Shown one piece after another: positions 30,263-38,565 of a DNA stretch of 64,000 nt. The stretch is taken from contig JAFDYG010000267.1 in the NCBI GenBank assembly GCA_018267545.1, forward strand, positions 1-64,000, in the 5' to 3' direction. Numbering within the stretch: position 1 is the first letter of the stretch; every line of letters begins with the position of its first letter. Made by a program: the position numbers and the translations under genes. Below the pieces are notes generated by a model, which saw nothing but the letters and a program-made list of their open reading frames with translations, was not told the DNA's origin and made no database searches. Source of the DNA: Bacteroidota bacterium (GTDB lineage Bacteria > Bacteroidota > Bacteroidia > Chitinophagales > Chitinophagaceae).

Positions 30263-32911
30263 ATGTCCATAGGCATGAAGGTAGTCTTGTCGACGATACT
30301 TGTTTTGATTGGCTGTGCTTGTTTGGCGCAGGCTCCGGCGGATTTACAGAAGGCGCTCGAGAAACGGAGGGCCGGTGACGATCTTTCGGGCTGGATCTAC
30401 GATCAGCTGCAATGGGTGGCCAAGGCTCCCGCCAGCCGTTGTCCTCAGCTGGTACGTGCGGAAAAGGAAGCCTGGCGTCGTCCCCATACTCCCGAAGAAA
30501 TGCAGGCCTGGCAGGACCTGCTTATCAATGAAGGATACTCCCTACTACAGAATGGTTCCATCGTTCCTTCCACGGATGCTTATGTCGCGGCTTATAATTG
30601 GACCAGGCAGCACAGCGAAATCGCAGATGAAGCGCTGGTCCTGGAGAATATTCTAAAACCGCTTGGGAACAACTACACCCGGCTGGGCGACTATGAGCAG
30701 GCCCTTTTTATCCATCGTAAAGCGTTGTCGCTGGCATTGGCGGGTCAGGATAAGCAGACCCTGGCAGGCGTCTATAGCAATCTCGCCAATACTTCGAGCA
30801 ATATGGGGCAGCCGCAGCAGGCGCTGGATTATTGTAGACAAGGCTTGAACGTAGTGGATGGACATTCTGCCCTTGCGGGCTTGTTGTTATCGGAGCAGGC
30901 AGATGCGGCCATGCAGATCAAGCATACCGATGAGGCGAAGGCCAGTATTAGCAAAAGTATTGCTGTCCTGGAGAGGGCGCTTGCCCGAAAGGAGAACCCG
31001 GCCGCGGGATATTGGCTTTTGATGGCCTATCAGCAGGCAGGGGATATCTATGGGAAATCGATGAGCTATTATATGAAGGCGCTGCGATTGCAGGAGCGGC
31101 TTCAGCTGGGGGATGGCGGTACGCGCCGACGCGAGAGGGCCAAGCTCTGGCTGCGAGTCGGAAACCTGGATCAGTGTCTGGATGTGCTGTTGCCGGGCAA
31201 GACCTTTGCTACGCTACGGGAGTCCGATCTTTTTGCGGAAAACACGCTGGTCGATTTATTATTTGTCCGGGCGGGATTTGTTCGGGAACAGGGGATGTCG
31301 GATGAGGCGCTGAGGTTGTACCGATTGAGTTTTGCCGCGGAGAGCAAGCTTCGTCGGGAGTTCATCAGCGGTTCGTCAAGAGAGCAAGCCATTTCCGATA
31401 CGCGTTCCAGGTATGAGCAGGCGATTGCTTTTGCCTGGAAAAGCTGGGATTCGACCAGGGACAAAAAGTATCTTTCTTCTCTCTTAGGTTTTATGGAAAG
31501 CAGCAAGTCGCAGCTATTGCTCGAAGAAGTGCGGCAGCAGCAGCGATATAGTGGAAGCGATAGTATCGGAGCGCGTATTCGACTGCTGGAAAAGGCACTC
31601 TCTTATTATGAAAAAGAGGCGTTGGGGAAACGTGACAGCGCTCTTGTCAATCAGGAGTATCAGATAAACTGGGAACTAGCGCAATTGCGAAAGAAGGTTC
31701 CGGGAGGCATGGAGAAGATTGCGGCATCTACTGGGCTTGATTCATTGTATAGTGCTTTGGGTAAGGGTGTGATTGCAAGGTCATTCTTCTGCGGGAGCGA
31801 TGCACTTTATACGGTGGAGTGTACATCTTCGGGGATCAGCTTTGGGGAGAGGCTGCCGCTGGGAGTTTTATGGCAGGACAGTCTGAGAACCTTTATTCAT
31901 ACGTGGTTTGAGCAGGGTGCGGGGCCGATGATCGACAAGCCGATGGCCTATTACAGACAGGCGTATGCGTTATATAGGGACTTGTTTGGCTTGCATCCGT
32001 TTCAGTCCGGGGGGGCTTATATACTATTTACCGATGGTGCGCTGAACTTGCTGCCGGTAGAAGCACTGGTGACGAGTGCGGACGGGAAGTCTTCTCCGGC
32101 ATATTGGTCGTTTGTAATCGGGCAGAACCTGATCTCTTATGGTTGGTCGCTGCAAACTTTGAAGGAGCAGGCTGCGGGTGAAGGGAAGGGGTTTTCGGCT
32201 TTCTTTCTGTCGGGGAACTTACGGTCTTCCCCGTATCTAAAAGCCACCGAGGCAGAAAGAAAAGGGATTCGGGAAATAGTTCCGGGGGGAGATTGGTTTA
32301 TCGACGGTGCTGCGACAACGGGTGCTTTCCGGAAGGCATTGAGTTCGTCGGCGGTCTTGCATATCAGCTCTCATGCGTTTACTCAAAAGGACAGCCTGGC
32401 CTTGCCGCATATAGAGCTCTTCGACAGTTCCTTCTATCTGTTCGAACTGAAGGGGCTGGAACATCAGCCGGGACTGGTGGTGCTTAGTGCCTGCCGGACG
32501 GGCGACGGGAGAGTGGTGACTGGGGAAGGCGTGCAGAGTCTTGCGCGGGCGTTCACCGGTGGCGGTGCGAAGGCGGTTATTGCGGGATGGTGGAATGTCA
32601 ATGATGAGGCGGCGGCGAAGATTATGCAAGAATTTTATAAGGAGCTGGGGTCGGGCGATAGCTCGGGCGGAAAAGAAAATGCGGCCCGCGCACTGCGAGC
32701 CGCAAAACTTATCTGGCTGAAAGATCCTGCTGTTCCTTACTTACACAAGCTGCCTTATTATTGGGCGGCCTTAAATTACCAGGGAAACCCACAGCCGTTA
32801 AAGGAGGATGTCTTTGCCGTCAAGGGGCGGTCCTTGGGGTGGTGGCCGGTCCTACTCCTGTTTATAGTTTGGGTTTTATATCGTGTCCGAAGATTATATA
32901 CGAGAGTGTAA
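30263..32911 (+). CDS. Exported CHAT-domain cysteine protease with TPR repeats
   Basis: 882 residues. Signal peptide at about 1-22. TPR-type helices at about 120-400 (LGNNYTRLGDYEQALFIHRKALSLAL, YSNLANTSSNMGQPQQALDYCRQGL). The CHAT caspase-like domain is at about 560-845 with His704 (LHISSHAF) and Cys744 (LSACRTGDG), the expected catalytic pair, and GGGAKAVIAGWWNVNDEAA. A C-terminal transmembrane helix (WWPVLLLFIVWVLY) ends in basic residues. So the protease domain should face the periplasm and be anchored to the inner membrane. Most characterised CHAT proteases are cytoplasmic, for example with gasdermins or CRISPR. Targets here are unknown. The 3' end overlaps the convergent gene by 50 bases. 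Confidence 0.88.
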   Translation: MSIGMKVVLSTILVLIGCACLAQAPADLQKALEKRRAGDDLSGWIYDQLQWVAKAPASRCPQLVRAEKEAWRRPHTPEEMQAWQDLLINEGYSLLQNGSIVPSTDAYVAAYNWTRQHSEIADEALVLENILKPLGNNYTRLGDYEQALFIHRKALSLALAGQDKQTLAGVYSNLANTSSNMGQPQQALDYCRQGLNVVDGHSALAGLLLSEQADAAMQIKHTDEAKASISKSIAVLERALARKENPAAGYWLLMAYQQAGDIYGKSMSYYMKALRLQERLQLGDGGTRRRERAKLWLRVGNLDQCLDVLLPGKTFATLRESDLFAENTLVDLLFVRAGFVREQGMSDEALRLYRLSFAAESKLRREFISGSSREQAISDTRSRYEQAIAFAWKSWDSTRDKKYLSSLLGFMESSKSQLLLEEVRQQQRYSGSDSIGARIRLLEKALSYYEKEALGKRDSALVNQEYQINWELAQLRKKVPGGMEKIAASTGLDSLYSALGKGVIARSFFCGSDALYTVECTSSGISFGERLPLGVLWQDSLRTFIHTWFEQGAGPMIDKPMAYYRQAYALYRDLFGLHPFQSGGAYILFTDGALNLLPVEALVTSADGKSSPAYWSFVIGQNLISYGWSLQTLKEQAAGEGKGFSAFFLSGNLRSSPYLKATEAERKGIREIVPGGDWFIDGAATTGAFRKALSSSAVLHISSHAFTQKDSLALPHIELFDSSFYLFELKGLEHQPGLVVLSACRTGDGRVVTGEGVQSLARAFTGGGAKAVIAGWWNVNDEAAAKIMQEFYKELGSGDSSGGKENAARALRAAKLIWLKDPAVPYLHKLPYYWAALNYQGNPQPLKEDVFAVKGRSLGWWPVLLLFIVWVLYRVRRLYTRV

Positions 32912-33608
32912 AGTTGGTGATCGCCGTTCCGGCGTTTACGTAGTTCGTAGAATAGAGCCGGGTAAAGCCGCGGGTATAATTGAACGCAAATTGAAATTTC
33001 TTGTACTGTGCGCCGATCTGGATGTCCATACCGATGTCGTAGGGGGCGATCCTGGTGATACCGGAGACGACGGACGACTTGCCGCTCTTGAACTCCACCT
33101 TATTGTTGACGTCATACTTTATGGTTGTGTAGCCGCCGCTGTTATTGAGGGTATCGCCTTGAAAATATCCTTTCTCGGTGCCGGAGATGTTTTTGGCGAT
33201 ATAGGGTCCAAGACCGGCCAGGATACGGACCTTACCGTTATTGATGTCCCATTTATAGAGGAGGTTTACGGGAACGCGGATGGCCTGAACCTTAATCGTC
33301 GTGTTGGAAAAGCCGATGTGTACGTTACCTACGGAACCCAGTCCGATGCGGTTGCCGAGGTGGGAGCCGCTTTCGGCATAAAGTACGGCGGGCTGCAGGA
33401 TAAGGTTGGTATGGCCAAGGTCATATTCGGCCATGATCCCAGCCTGGTAGTCGTTGATCGCCCAGGTATTGACGCCGGACTGAAGACCCCGGTAGCCTTC
33501 GCTCTGCCAGAAGTTGGCCGCGGAGAAAGAACCTGTAACTCCCAGACGAAGCTGGGCAAAGCTTTGGGTAGCGGAAAAACATAAAATACAGATCAACAAT
33601 TTTTTCAT
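32862..33608 (-). CDS. Outer-membrane beta-barrel protein (PorT-like)
   Basis: 248 residues. Signal peptide MKKLLICILCFSATQSFAQ. Repeated amphipathic strands (LRLGVTGSFSAANFW, YQAGIMAEYDLGHTNLILQPAVLYA, IRVPVNLLYKW, VRILAGLGPYIAK, IQIGAQYKKFQFAFNYTRGF) of the outer-membrane-beta-barrel type common in Bacteroidota. Ends LSYIIFGHDIKPKL. The 3' 50 bases are antisense to the CHAT gene's end, so the two mRNAs could interfere. Confidence 0.82.
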   Translation of the reverse strand: MKKLLICILCFSATQSFAQLRLGVTGSFSAANFWQSEGYRGLQSGVNTWAINDYQAGIMAEYDLGHTNLILQPAVLYAESGSHLGNRIGLGSVGNVHIGFSNTTIKVQAIRVPVNLLYKWDINNGKVRILAGLGPYIAKNISGTEKGYFQGDTLNNSGGYTTIKYDVNNKVEFKSGKSSVVSGITRIAPYDIGMDIQIGAQYKKFQFAFNYTRGFTRLYSTNYVNAGTAITNFTLSYIIFGHDIKPKL

Positions 33609-33756
33609 ACGTATCTCTAGTTTTGTTTTTGGCGTTTACGTTCTGTGTTCAAGGACCGGCAAGCTATCTCATTTGCTGCAAGTTATAGCCGCTTTAACAT
33701 AATGATAACCACTTACCGGGGGTCTCTGGGGCGGCTTTTCAGCGGCCGCGGGCGGG

Positions 33757-34221
33757 CTAGTGCAGGCTGATCACGCGTGTTATCTTCCAGCTATTGCCCT
33801 CGTGCCGCCAGACGACGACGAATCGATCAGGCTTCGAAGGAGCGTTGGGCTCTTCGCTATTATGGAACTTATGGTATCCTATTTCGATGGCTCCAAAATT
33901 TGCGACGGGATAGACTTCGACGCTGCCGGGCACCAGCTCTCGTGTCACCTTCCCGCAGATATTCTTGCGTGTAGCTTCTACGACGTCTTTTTTGGATGTC
34001 ATTAGGCCGCCCTTGTCATGATAGAACTCCAGATTTTCGGAGTAAAAGTCTGCGTATTCCTGGAGGTGGACCGTACAAGTATTATATGCGGTAAAAAAGG
34101 TGCTGTCGAGTCGGAGGATGGTATTATAGAGGGCTGGATCGGCTGGCGTGTACTGAGCAAAGCTTGCACTGCCTATAAGAATTGCAAGGAGGGTTATATA
34201 GTAAAGCCGGGCCTTTTGCAT
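33757..34221 (-). CDS. Secreted SnoaL/NTF2-like protein (DUF4440-like)
   Basis: 154 residues from ATG 34221 (MQKARLYYITLLAILIGSASFAQ, signal peptide). Upstream in-frame ATG codons would precede the signal with an unlikely basic extension. The fold signature is the NTF2-like order: first helix ILRLDSTFFTAYNTC, SENLEFYHDKGG, then strands GSVEVYPVANFGAIEIGYHKF and RFVVVWRHEGNSWKITRVISLH. Such domains bind small ligands or serve as ketosteroid-isomerase-like enzymes. No specific function can be given. Confidence 0.78.
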   Translation of the reverse strand: MQKARLYYITLLAILIGSASFAQYTPADPALYNTILRLDSTFFTAYNTCTVHLQEYADFYSENLEFYHDKGGLMTSKKDVVEATRKNICGKVTRELVPGSVEVYPVANFGAIEIGYHKFHNSEEPNAPSKPDRFVVVWRHEGNSWKITRVISLH

Positions 34222-34357
34222 TTTCGATGATTTGATTGCGAAACTACAGATATATTTAAATAGGTATATAAATCGATGAAGATTAAATTTCAATTTATGC
34301 AAATTAGTTTTTATACCTTAGTCTGTCTCGAAATTCATTAACCAAACAACCAGTTTT

Positions 34358-35029
34358 ATGAGCTCACAAAACACCAACCGTCGTGATTTCCTCGGTATGC
34401 TCGCCGGTACGGCAGCTATTATGGGAGTAGGCGCCGTCGCCAGCCCACTCACAAGCCAGGCGGCAGATGCAGCTGACCCGGAGGCCTGGTTCAAAAATTT
34501 AAAGGGCAAACATCGTGTCGTATTCGATGCAACTGAGCCCAAAGATATACTCACTTTCGCCTGGCCAAAAGTATTTTTAATGAGCAATGCCGGGGCAGGA
34601 ACTCCCGAGTCGGATTGCGGTGTGATCGTCGTCCTGCGACATGATGCGATCCCGTATGCGATGAATGATGACCTCTGGGCAAAGTACAAGTTTGGCGAAG
34701 CTTTCAAGATAAACGATCCTCGCACCAAGGCGCCCGCCACGCGCAATCCCTTCTGGAAATGTAAACCCGACGATTATGCGGTACCCGGCGTGGGACCTGT
34801 ACAGATAGGCCTCGACGATCTGCAGGGCAGCGGTGTCATGTTCTGCGTCTGCGATATGGCGCTCACCGTGCAGAGTGCGGTCTTTGGCATGAAGACGAAT
34901 CAGCCGGGAGATGTCATCAAGAAGGAATGGCTGGCGGGCCTGCTTCCTGGCGTAGCGCCTATGCCTTCGGGTGTGTGGGCCGTTAGTCGCGCACAGGAGC
35001 ATGGCTGCAGCTATATTTTTGCCGGCTAA
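34358..35029 (+). CDS. Tat-exported DsrE-like protein
   Basis: 223 residues. Twin-arginine signal NRRDFLGMLAGTAAIMGVGAVA. The mature part has a DsrE/DsrF-like layout: KHRVVFDATEPKDILTFAWPKVFLMSN, VIVVLRHDAIPYAMND, and near the end MFCVCDMALTVQSAVFGMKT with a cysteine pair. DsrE proteins carry sulfur atoms on a cysteine in sulfur oxidation or relay. Thirty bases downstream is a TsdA-like diheme cytochrome c, which supports a role in sulfur compound oxidation in the periplasm. Family assignment is moderate. Confidence 0.65.
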   Translation: MSSQNTNRRDFLGMLAGTAAIMGVGAVASPLTSQAADAADPEAWFKNLKGKHRVVFDATEPKDILTFAWPKVFLMSNAGAGTPESDCGVIVVLRHDAIPYAMNDDLWAKYKFGEAFKINDPRTKAPATRNPFWKCKPDDYAVPGVGPVQIGLDDLQGSGVMFCVCDMALTVQSAVFGMKTNQPGDVIKKEWLAGLLPGVAPMPSGVWAVSRAQEHGCSYIFAG

Positions 35030-35059
35030 TTTTTTACGGACTGATAAACCACCTTATTT

Positions 35060-35986
35060 ATGTCCCGCAAAATAGCCGCGGTAGTATTACTATGTAATTT
35101 CCTGTCCTTTTGTATGTCCACTCCTCCCGAGTCAATTTGGACGGCGCCCGATATTTCGGGTGTCCCGGCAACGGAGCAGGGTGAACTGATTCGTTATGGC
35201 CAGCAGCTGGTGGCGCATACGGCGGACTACTATGGACCGCGTGGAAAGATTGGTCACCTCACCAACGGTATGAATTGTCAGAACTGTCATCTGAAGGCCG
35301 GCACTCAGCCCTGGGGGAATAACTTTGGCGCCGTCTTTTCGACCTATCCCAAATTCAGGGAAAGGCGTGGTGCTGTAGAGGATGCTACGCAACGGGTTAC
35401 CGATTGTTTCGAGCGTAGCCTCAACGGTATTGCGCCAGACAGCAACTCCAGGGAAATGAAGGCTATCCTGGCCTATATGAAGTGGCTGGGGGATAAGGTT
35501 CCTAAAGGAAAGAAGCCATTGGGGAGCGGTATCGAGACGCTGCCTTTCCTGTTGCAGGCGGCGGATACCCTGAAGGGAAGGACCGTTTATGTTTCTAAAT
35601 GCCAGGTCTGTCATGGGGTTTCGGGGCAGGGGATGCTGAGCGGGGACAGTCTGAATTATACCTATCCGCCTCTTTGGGGCGAGCATAGCTACAATACGGG
35701 AGCGGGTTTGTACCGGCTATCGAGATTTGCCGGTTTTGTCAGGGATAATATGCCGTTTGGAGCCGACTATCAAAAAGTACAACTGACGGATGAAGAGGCC
35801 TGGGATCTGGCGGCCTTTGTCAATTCCCAGCCTCGGCCGCAGAAGCCGTTTGCCCACGACTGGCCGAATCCGGCGTTAAAGCCGGTGGATCATCCTTTTG
35901 GGCCGTATACGGATTCGTTTTCGGAACAGCAGCATAAGTATGGGCCGTTTGCACCGATACAGAAGGCGAAGAAGAATAAAGCGTAA
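35060..35986 (+). CDS. Diheme cytochrome c, thiosulfate dehydrogenase (TsdA)-like
   Basis: 308 residues with an N-terminal export signal (LLCNFLSFCMS, possibly a lipobox at Cys18). Two CXXCH heme sites: Cys73-Cys76-His77 (NCQNCHLK) and Cys181-Cys184-His185 (KCQVCHG). In between, RVTDCFERSLNG holds Cys116, 39 residues after the first heme His. In TsdA the active-site heme is ligated by a Cys at a comparable distance, so thiosulfate-to-tetrathionate chemistry is plausible. Partner gene: the DsrE-like protein upstream. Confidence 0.78.
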   Translation: MSRKIAAVVLLCNFLSFCMSTPPESIWTAPDISGVPATEQGELIRYGQQLVAHTADYYGPRGKIGHLTNGMNCQNCHLKAGTQPWGNNFGAVFSTYPKFRERRGAVEDATQRVTDCFERSLNGIAPDSNSREMKAILAYMKWLGDKVPKGKKPLGSGIETLPFLLQAADTLKGRTVYVSKCQVCHGVSGQGMLSGDSLNYTYPPLWGEHSYNTGAGLYRLSRFAGFVRDNMPFGADYQKVQLTDEEAWDLAAFVNSQPRPQKPFAHDWPNPALKPVDHPFGPYTDSFSEQQHKYGPFAPIQKAKKNKA

Positions 35987-36007
35987 AACTTACGTATATT
36001 TAGCTAC

Positions 36008-37033
36008 ATGAAACATCCATTGTTTGCTACCCTTCTCGGCTTCCTGTCGGTATGCTACAGCTGTAATACACCGGAAGCTCCTGCCAAGACAAACCTTATC
36101 GGTAAGATAGAAATCTATGACAACAGCATTGCCGGTCAGATCGACAGCAATGCGGTGATCGAGGTTATCGGCCGTCATTATAACTGGTCGGAGGGACCGG
36201 TATGGGTGCCGGCCAAACAGATGCTGCTTTTCTCTGCGGTCAAGGAAAATAAGATTTATAAATGGGCCGGGAAGGATTCGCCGGTCGCATATCTTACGCC
36301 TTCTGGGTACACCGACACTGCATTCCGGGATGGGGAGAATGGTTCGAATGGTCTGGCGTTGGATAAGGATGGACGGTTGCTGCTGTGCCAATCGGGGAAC
36401 CGGCACGTCGTCAGGTTGAATTCGTCGCTGGATGCGCCCCAGGCTGTGTATACGGTGCTTGCAGAAAACTATAAGGGGAAGAAGTTCAATAGTCCAAACG
36501 ACCTGGTGGCGGACAGGAATAACAATATCTATTTTACCGACCCCATTTATGGCTTGCCCAAGCACGAAAATGATCCTACCAGGGAGCTGAACTTCGAAGG
36601 CGTTTATAAGATCGGCAAGGACGGCAAGCTCAGCCTGTTGCTCGACAGCATCGTGCGGCCCAATGGGATTGCGCTTTCTCCGGACGAGAAGACCTTGTAT
36701 GTGGGCAGCAGTGACAGTCAGCACGCGGGTTGGTATGCTTATCAGCTGGATAGCAGCGGGAATATTCAAAGCGGCGGACTATTGTTGAGCGCAACGCCGC
36801 TGCTGGAAAAGGCCTCGGTCAAACAGGGGGCGGATGGCTTCAAGGTGGACAATCACGGCAATCTCTTTGCTACCGGTCCGGATGGCGTGTTGATCATTTC
36901 GCCTGCGGGAAAGATATTAGGATTGATAAAAGTTTATAATCATCCGACGTCCAACTGTGCTTTCAATGAGACAAAGGATGTGCTATACATTACGAATGAC
37001 AGTCTTGTACTGAGGGTCAAGCTTTCCCATTGA
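36008..37033 (+). CDS. SMP-30/gluconolactonase-like lipoprotein
   Basis: 341 residues. Lipobox near residue 19 (FLSVCYSCNTPE). A six-bladed beta-propeller of the SMP-30/gluconolactonase/LRE family: YNWSEGPVWVPAKQMLLFS, NGLALDKDGRLLLCQ, FNSPNDLVADRNNNIYFTDPIYGLP and RPNGIALSPDEKTLYVGSS supply the typical metal-site Glu, Asn and Asp residues. Likely hydrolyses sugar lactones or related esters at the cell envelope. The stop overlaps the convergent hydrolase by 17 bases. Confidence 0.85.
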   Translation: MKHPLFATLLGFLSVCYSCNTPEAPAKTNLIGKIEIYDNSIAGQIDSNAVIEVIGRHYNWSEGPVWVPAKQMLLFSAVKENKIYKWAGKDSPVAYLTPSGYTDTAFRDGENGSNGLALDKDGRLLLCQSGNRHVVRLNSSLDAPQAVYTVLAENYKGKKFNSPNDLVADRNNNIYFTDPIYGLPKHENDPTRELNFEGVYKIGKDGKLSLLLDSIVRPNGIALSPDEKTLYVGSSDSQHAGWYAYQLDSSGNIQSGGLLLSATPLLEKASVKQGADGFKVDNHGNLFATGPDGVLIISPAGKILGLIKVYNHPTSNCAFNETKDVLYITNDSLVLRVKLSH

Positions 37034-37709
37034 AAAAACGCCGGAGGTGGTAAGCCAGCAGCTTTGCATCGACCTGTTCGATAGGATGCGACGTTGCGGG
37101 AAGCACGGCGAATTGGGCGTTGGGCAGGCCCTGGTAGGCGGCTACGGTTTCTTCCAGGCTGACCATTCTATCGCGGTCACCCAGGAGAACAAGGGTTGGG
37201 GTTGTAGTAGCCGTGTAGTCTTCCGGTGTCAGGGGTGGATTTTCGCCGAGACTTGTCATTAAGTCTGCGGTACGTTTCAATACCTCCTTCCAGTCCTTTT
37301 GCTGATGACGCTGTTCCAGCGCCTGTGCAAAGGTCGGCACCTTTTCCAGTACTTTTTTTGGATTCATTTTTTGAGTCTCTTTGAGGGCGGTCTCGGGGTC
37401 CCAGTGAAATTTAGTCGCGAGAGCAGCTAGCTGGTGGATTCTTTCGCCTCGATGTCTCGCAAGATACAATCCTACATATCCGCCCATGCTATAGCCGAAG
37501 ATGGACACTTGCGGCAGCTTATTCTTGTCCATGTAAGCAAGGACTTCATCCGCAAATAAGGGGATGGACCAGGGTTGATCGGGGAAGGGCTGGGCGCCAT
37601 GACCGGAGAAGTCCAGGAGGTGGACGGTGTAGTCCTGTTCCAGCTCGGCCGCAAGTTTTCTTAACTGGTCGGAGGCGCCGAGGGCGCCGTGTAGCAGGAG
37701 TAAGTGCAT
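37017..37709 (-). CDS. Alpha/beta hydrolase
   Basis: 230 residues, cytoplasmic. Starts directly with the first strand HLLLLHGALGASDQLRKL. Nucleophile elbow GYSMGG (Ser near residue 73), acidic residue in LLGDRDRMV, catalytic His in PATSHPIEQ. Resembles small MhpC/BioH-like carboxylesterases. The start codon is two bases from the frame of the divergent gene upstream, and the promoter regions overlap. Confidence 0.83.
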   Translation of the reverse strand: MHLLLLHGALGASDQLRKLAAELEQDYTVHLLDFSGHGAQPFPDQPWSIPLFADEVLAYMDKNKLPQVSIFGYSMGGYVGLYLARHRGERIHQLAALATKFHWDPETALKETQKMNPKKVLEKVPTFAQALEQRHQQKDWKEVLKRTADLMTSLGENPPLTPEDYTATTTPTLVLLGDRDRMVSLEETVAAYQGLPNAQFAVLPATSHPIEQVDAKLLAYHLRRFFNGKA

Positions 37710-37791
37710 GGTGCAAAATAGACAAAAAGGGGGATTGAGGGTTACCTTTTATGGTTCAAAGTATAAATGTGAGAATCCTAAACCTTTCCCC

Positions 37792-38466
37792 ATGAAGAAG
37801 ATCTTCAAGATCATCGGCTATACGCTGTTGACGTTTATTGCATTGATTCTCCTGTATCTGGGAGCCGCGTGGGGGTTGTCCCGGATAACGGTAATGGCAG
37901 ATCGAGATACAAAGCCCGAAGTTACTATTTACTTATTGACCAATGGGGTGCATACCGATGTGGTGGTGCCGGTAAAAACGGAAGAAAAAGACTGGAGCCG
38001 TTCCATTTTATATAAGAATACCCGAAGCGGGGACAGTGTATTCGACTATCTGGCTTTTGGCTGGGGGGATAGAGGCTTTTACCTCGAAGCGCAGACCATG
38101 GCCGATCTTAAAGCAGGCACGGCTTTAAGGGCTACGTTCGGGCTTAGCTCGCCGGCGATGCATACTACTTACTATAAGGTAATGAAAGAGAGCAAGAATT
38201 GTGTACGGCTGGCAATTGCCAGGGAGCAATATCAGCGGCTTATCGGCTATATCGAGAAGGGGTTGCGGCTTGACAGTTCGGGAGTTGCAACCGTCGTTCC
38301 TACAAAAATCCGGTATGGTCAGAATGATGCGTTTTATGAATCCAGGGGTAACTACAACCTTTTTCATACTTGCAATACCTGGGCGAATAGCGCGTTGAAG
38401 GCTTGCGGGCAAAAAGCCTGCTGGTGGACGCCTTTCGATAAGGGTATATTCTATCAGTACAAATAA
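37792..38466 (+). CDS. TIGR02117/DUF2459 family protein
   Basis: 224 residues from ATG 37792 (MKKIFKIIGYTLLTFIALILLYLGAAWGL, membrane anchor). The family hallmarks are visible: IYLLTNGVHTDVVVPV, YLAFGWGDRGFYL, and FHTCNTWANSALKACG. The Cys of HTCNTW with the His of GVHTD suggests a papain-like or NlpC-like active site, but activity has not been shown as far as I know. Periplasmic, attached to the inner membrane. Confidence 0.82.
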   Translation: MKKIFKIIGYTLLTFIALILLYLGAAWGLSRITVMADRDTKPEVTIYLLTNGVHTDVVVPVKTEEKDWSRSILYKNTRSGDSVFDYLAFGWGDRGFYLEAQTMADLKAGTALRATFGLSSPAMHTTYYKVMKESKNCVRLAIAREQYQRLIGYIEKGLRLDSSGVATVVPTKIRYGQNDAFYESRGNYNLFHTCNTWANSALKACGQKACWWTPFDKGIFYQYK

Positions 38467-38471
38467 TTTGC

Positions 38472-38565
38472 TATCTTTGTCCCCTCACTAAACGTGTATT
38501 AATGTAATAGACAATTTCTTTCGAAGACGGTCATTGTATTTATTCATTCTTTACCGAAAGAAATT
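38472..38565 (+). promoter_or_regulatory. Promoter and hairpin leader of the ABC-F gene
   Basis: TATCTTTG (38472-38479) is an exact -7 box. The 5' leader contains a start-stop mini ORF ATGTAA (38502-38507). It then has AATTTCTTTCG (38513-38523), perfectly complementary to CGAAAGAAATT (38555-38565), which ends on the base before the ATG at 38566. The 11-pair stem would hide the ribosome-binding region. ABC-F resistance genes are often controlled by drug-responsive leaders, so this is a candidate translational switch. Confidence 0.6.
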
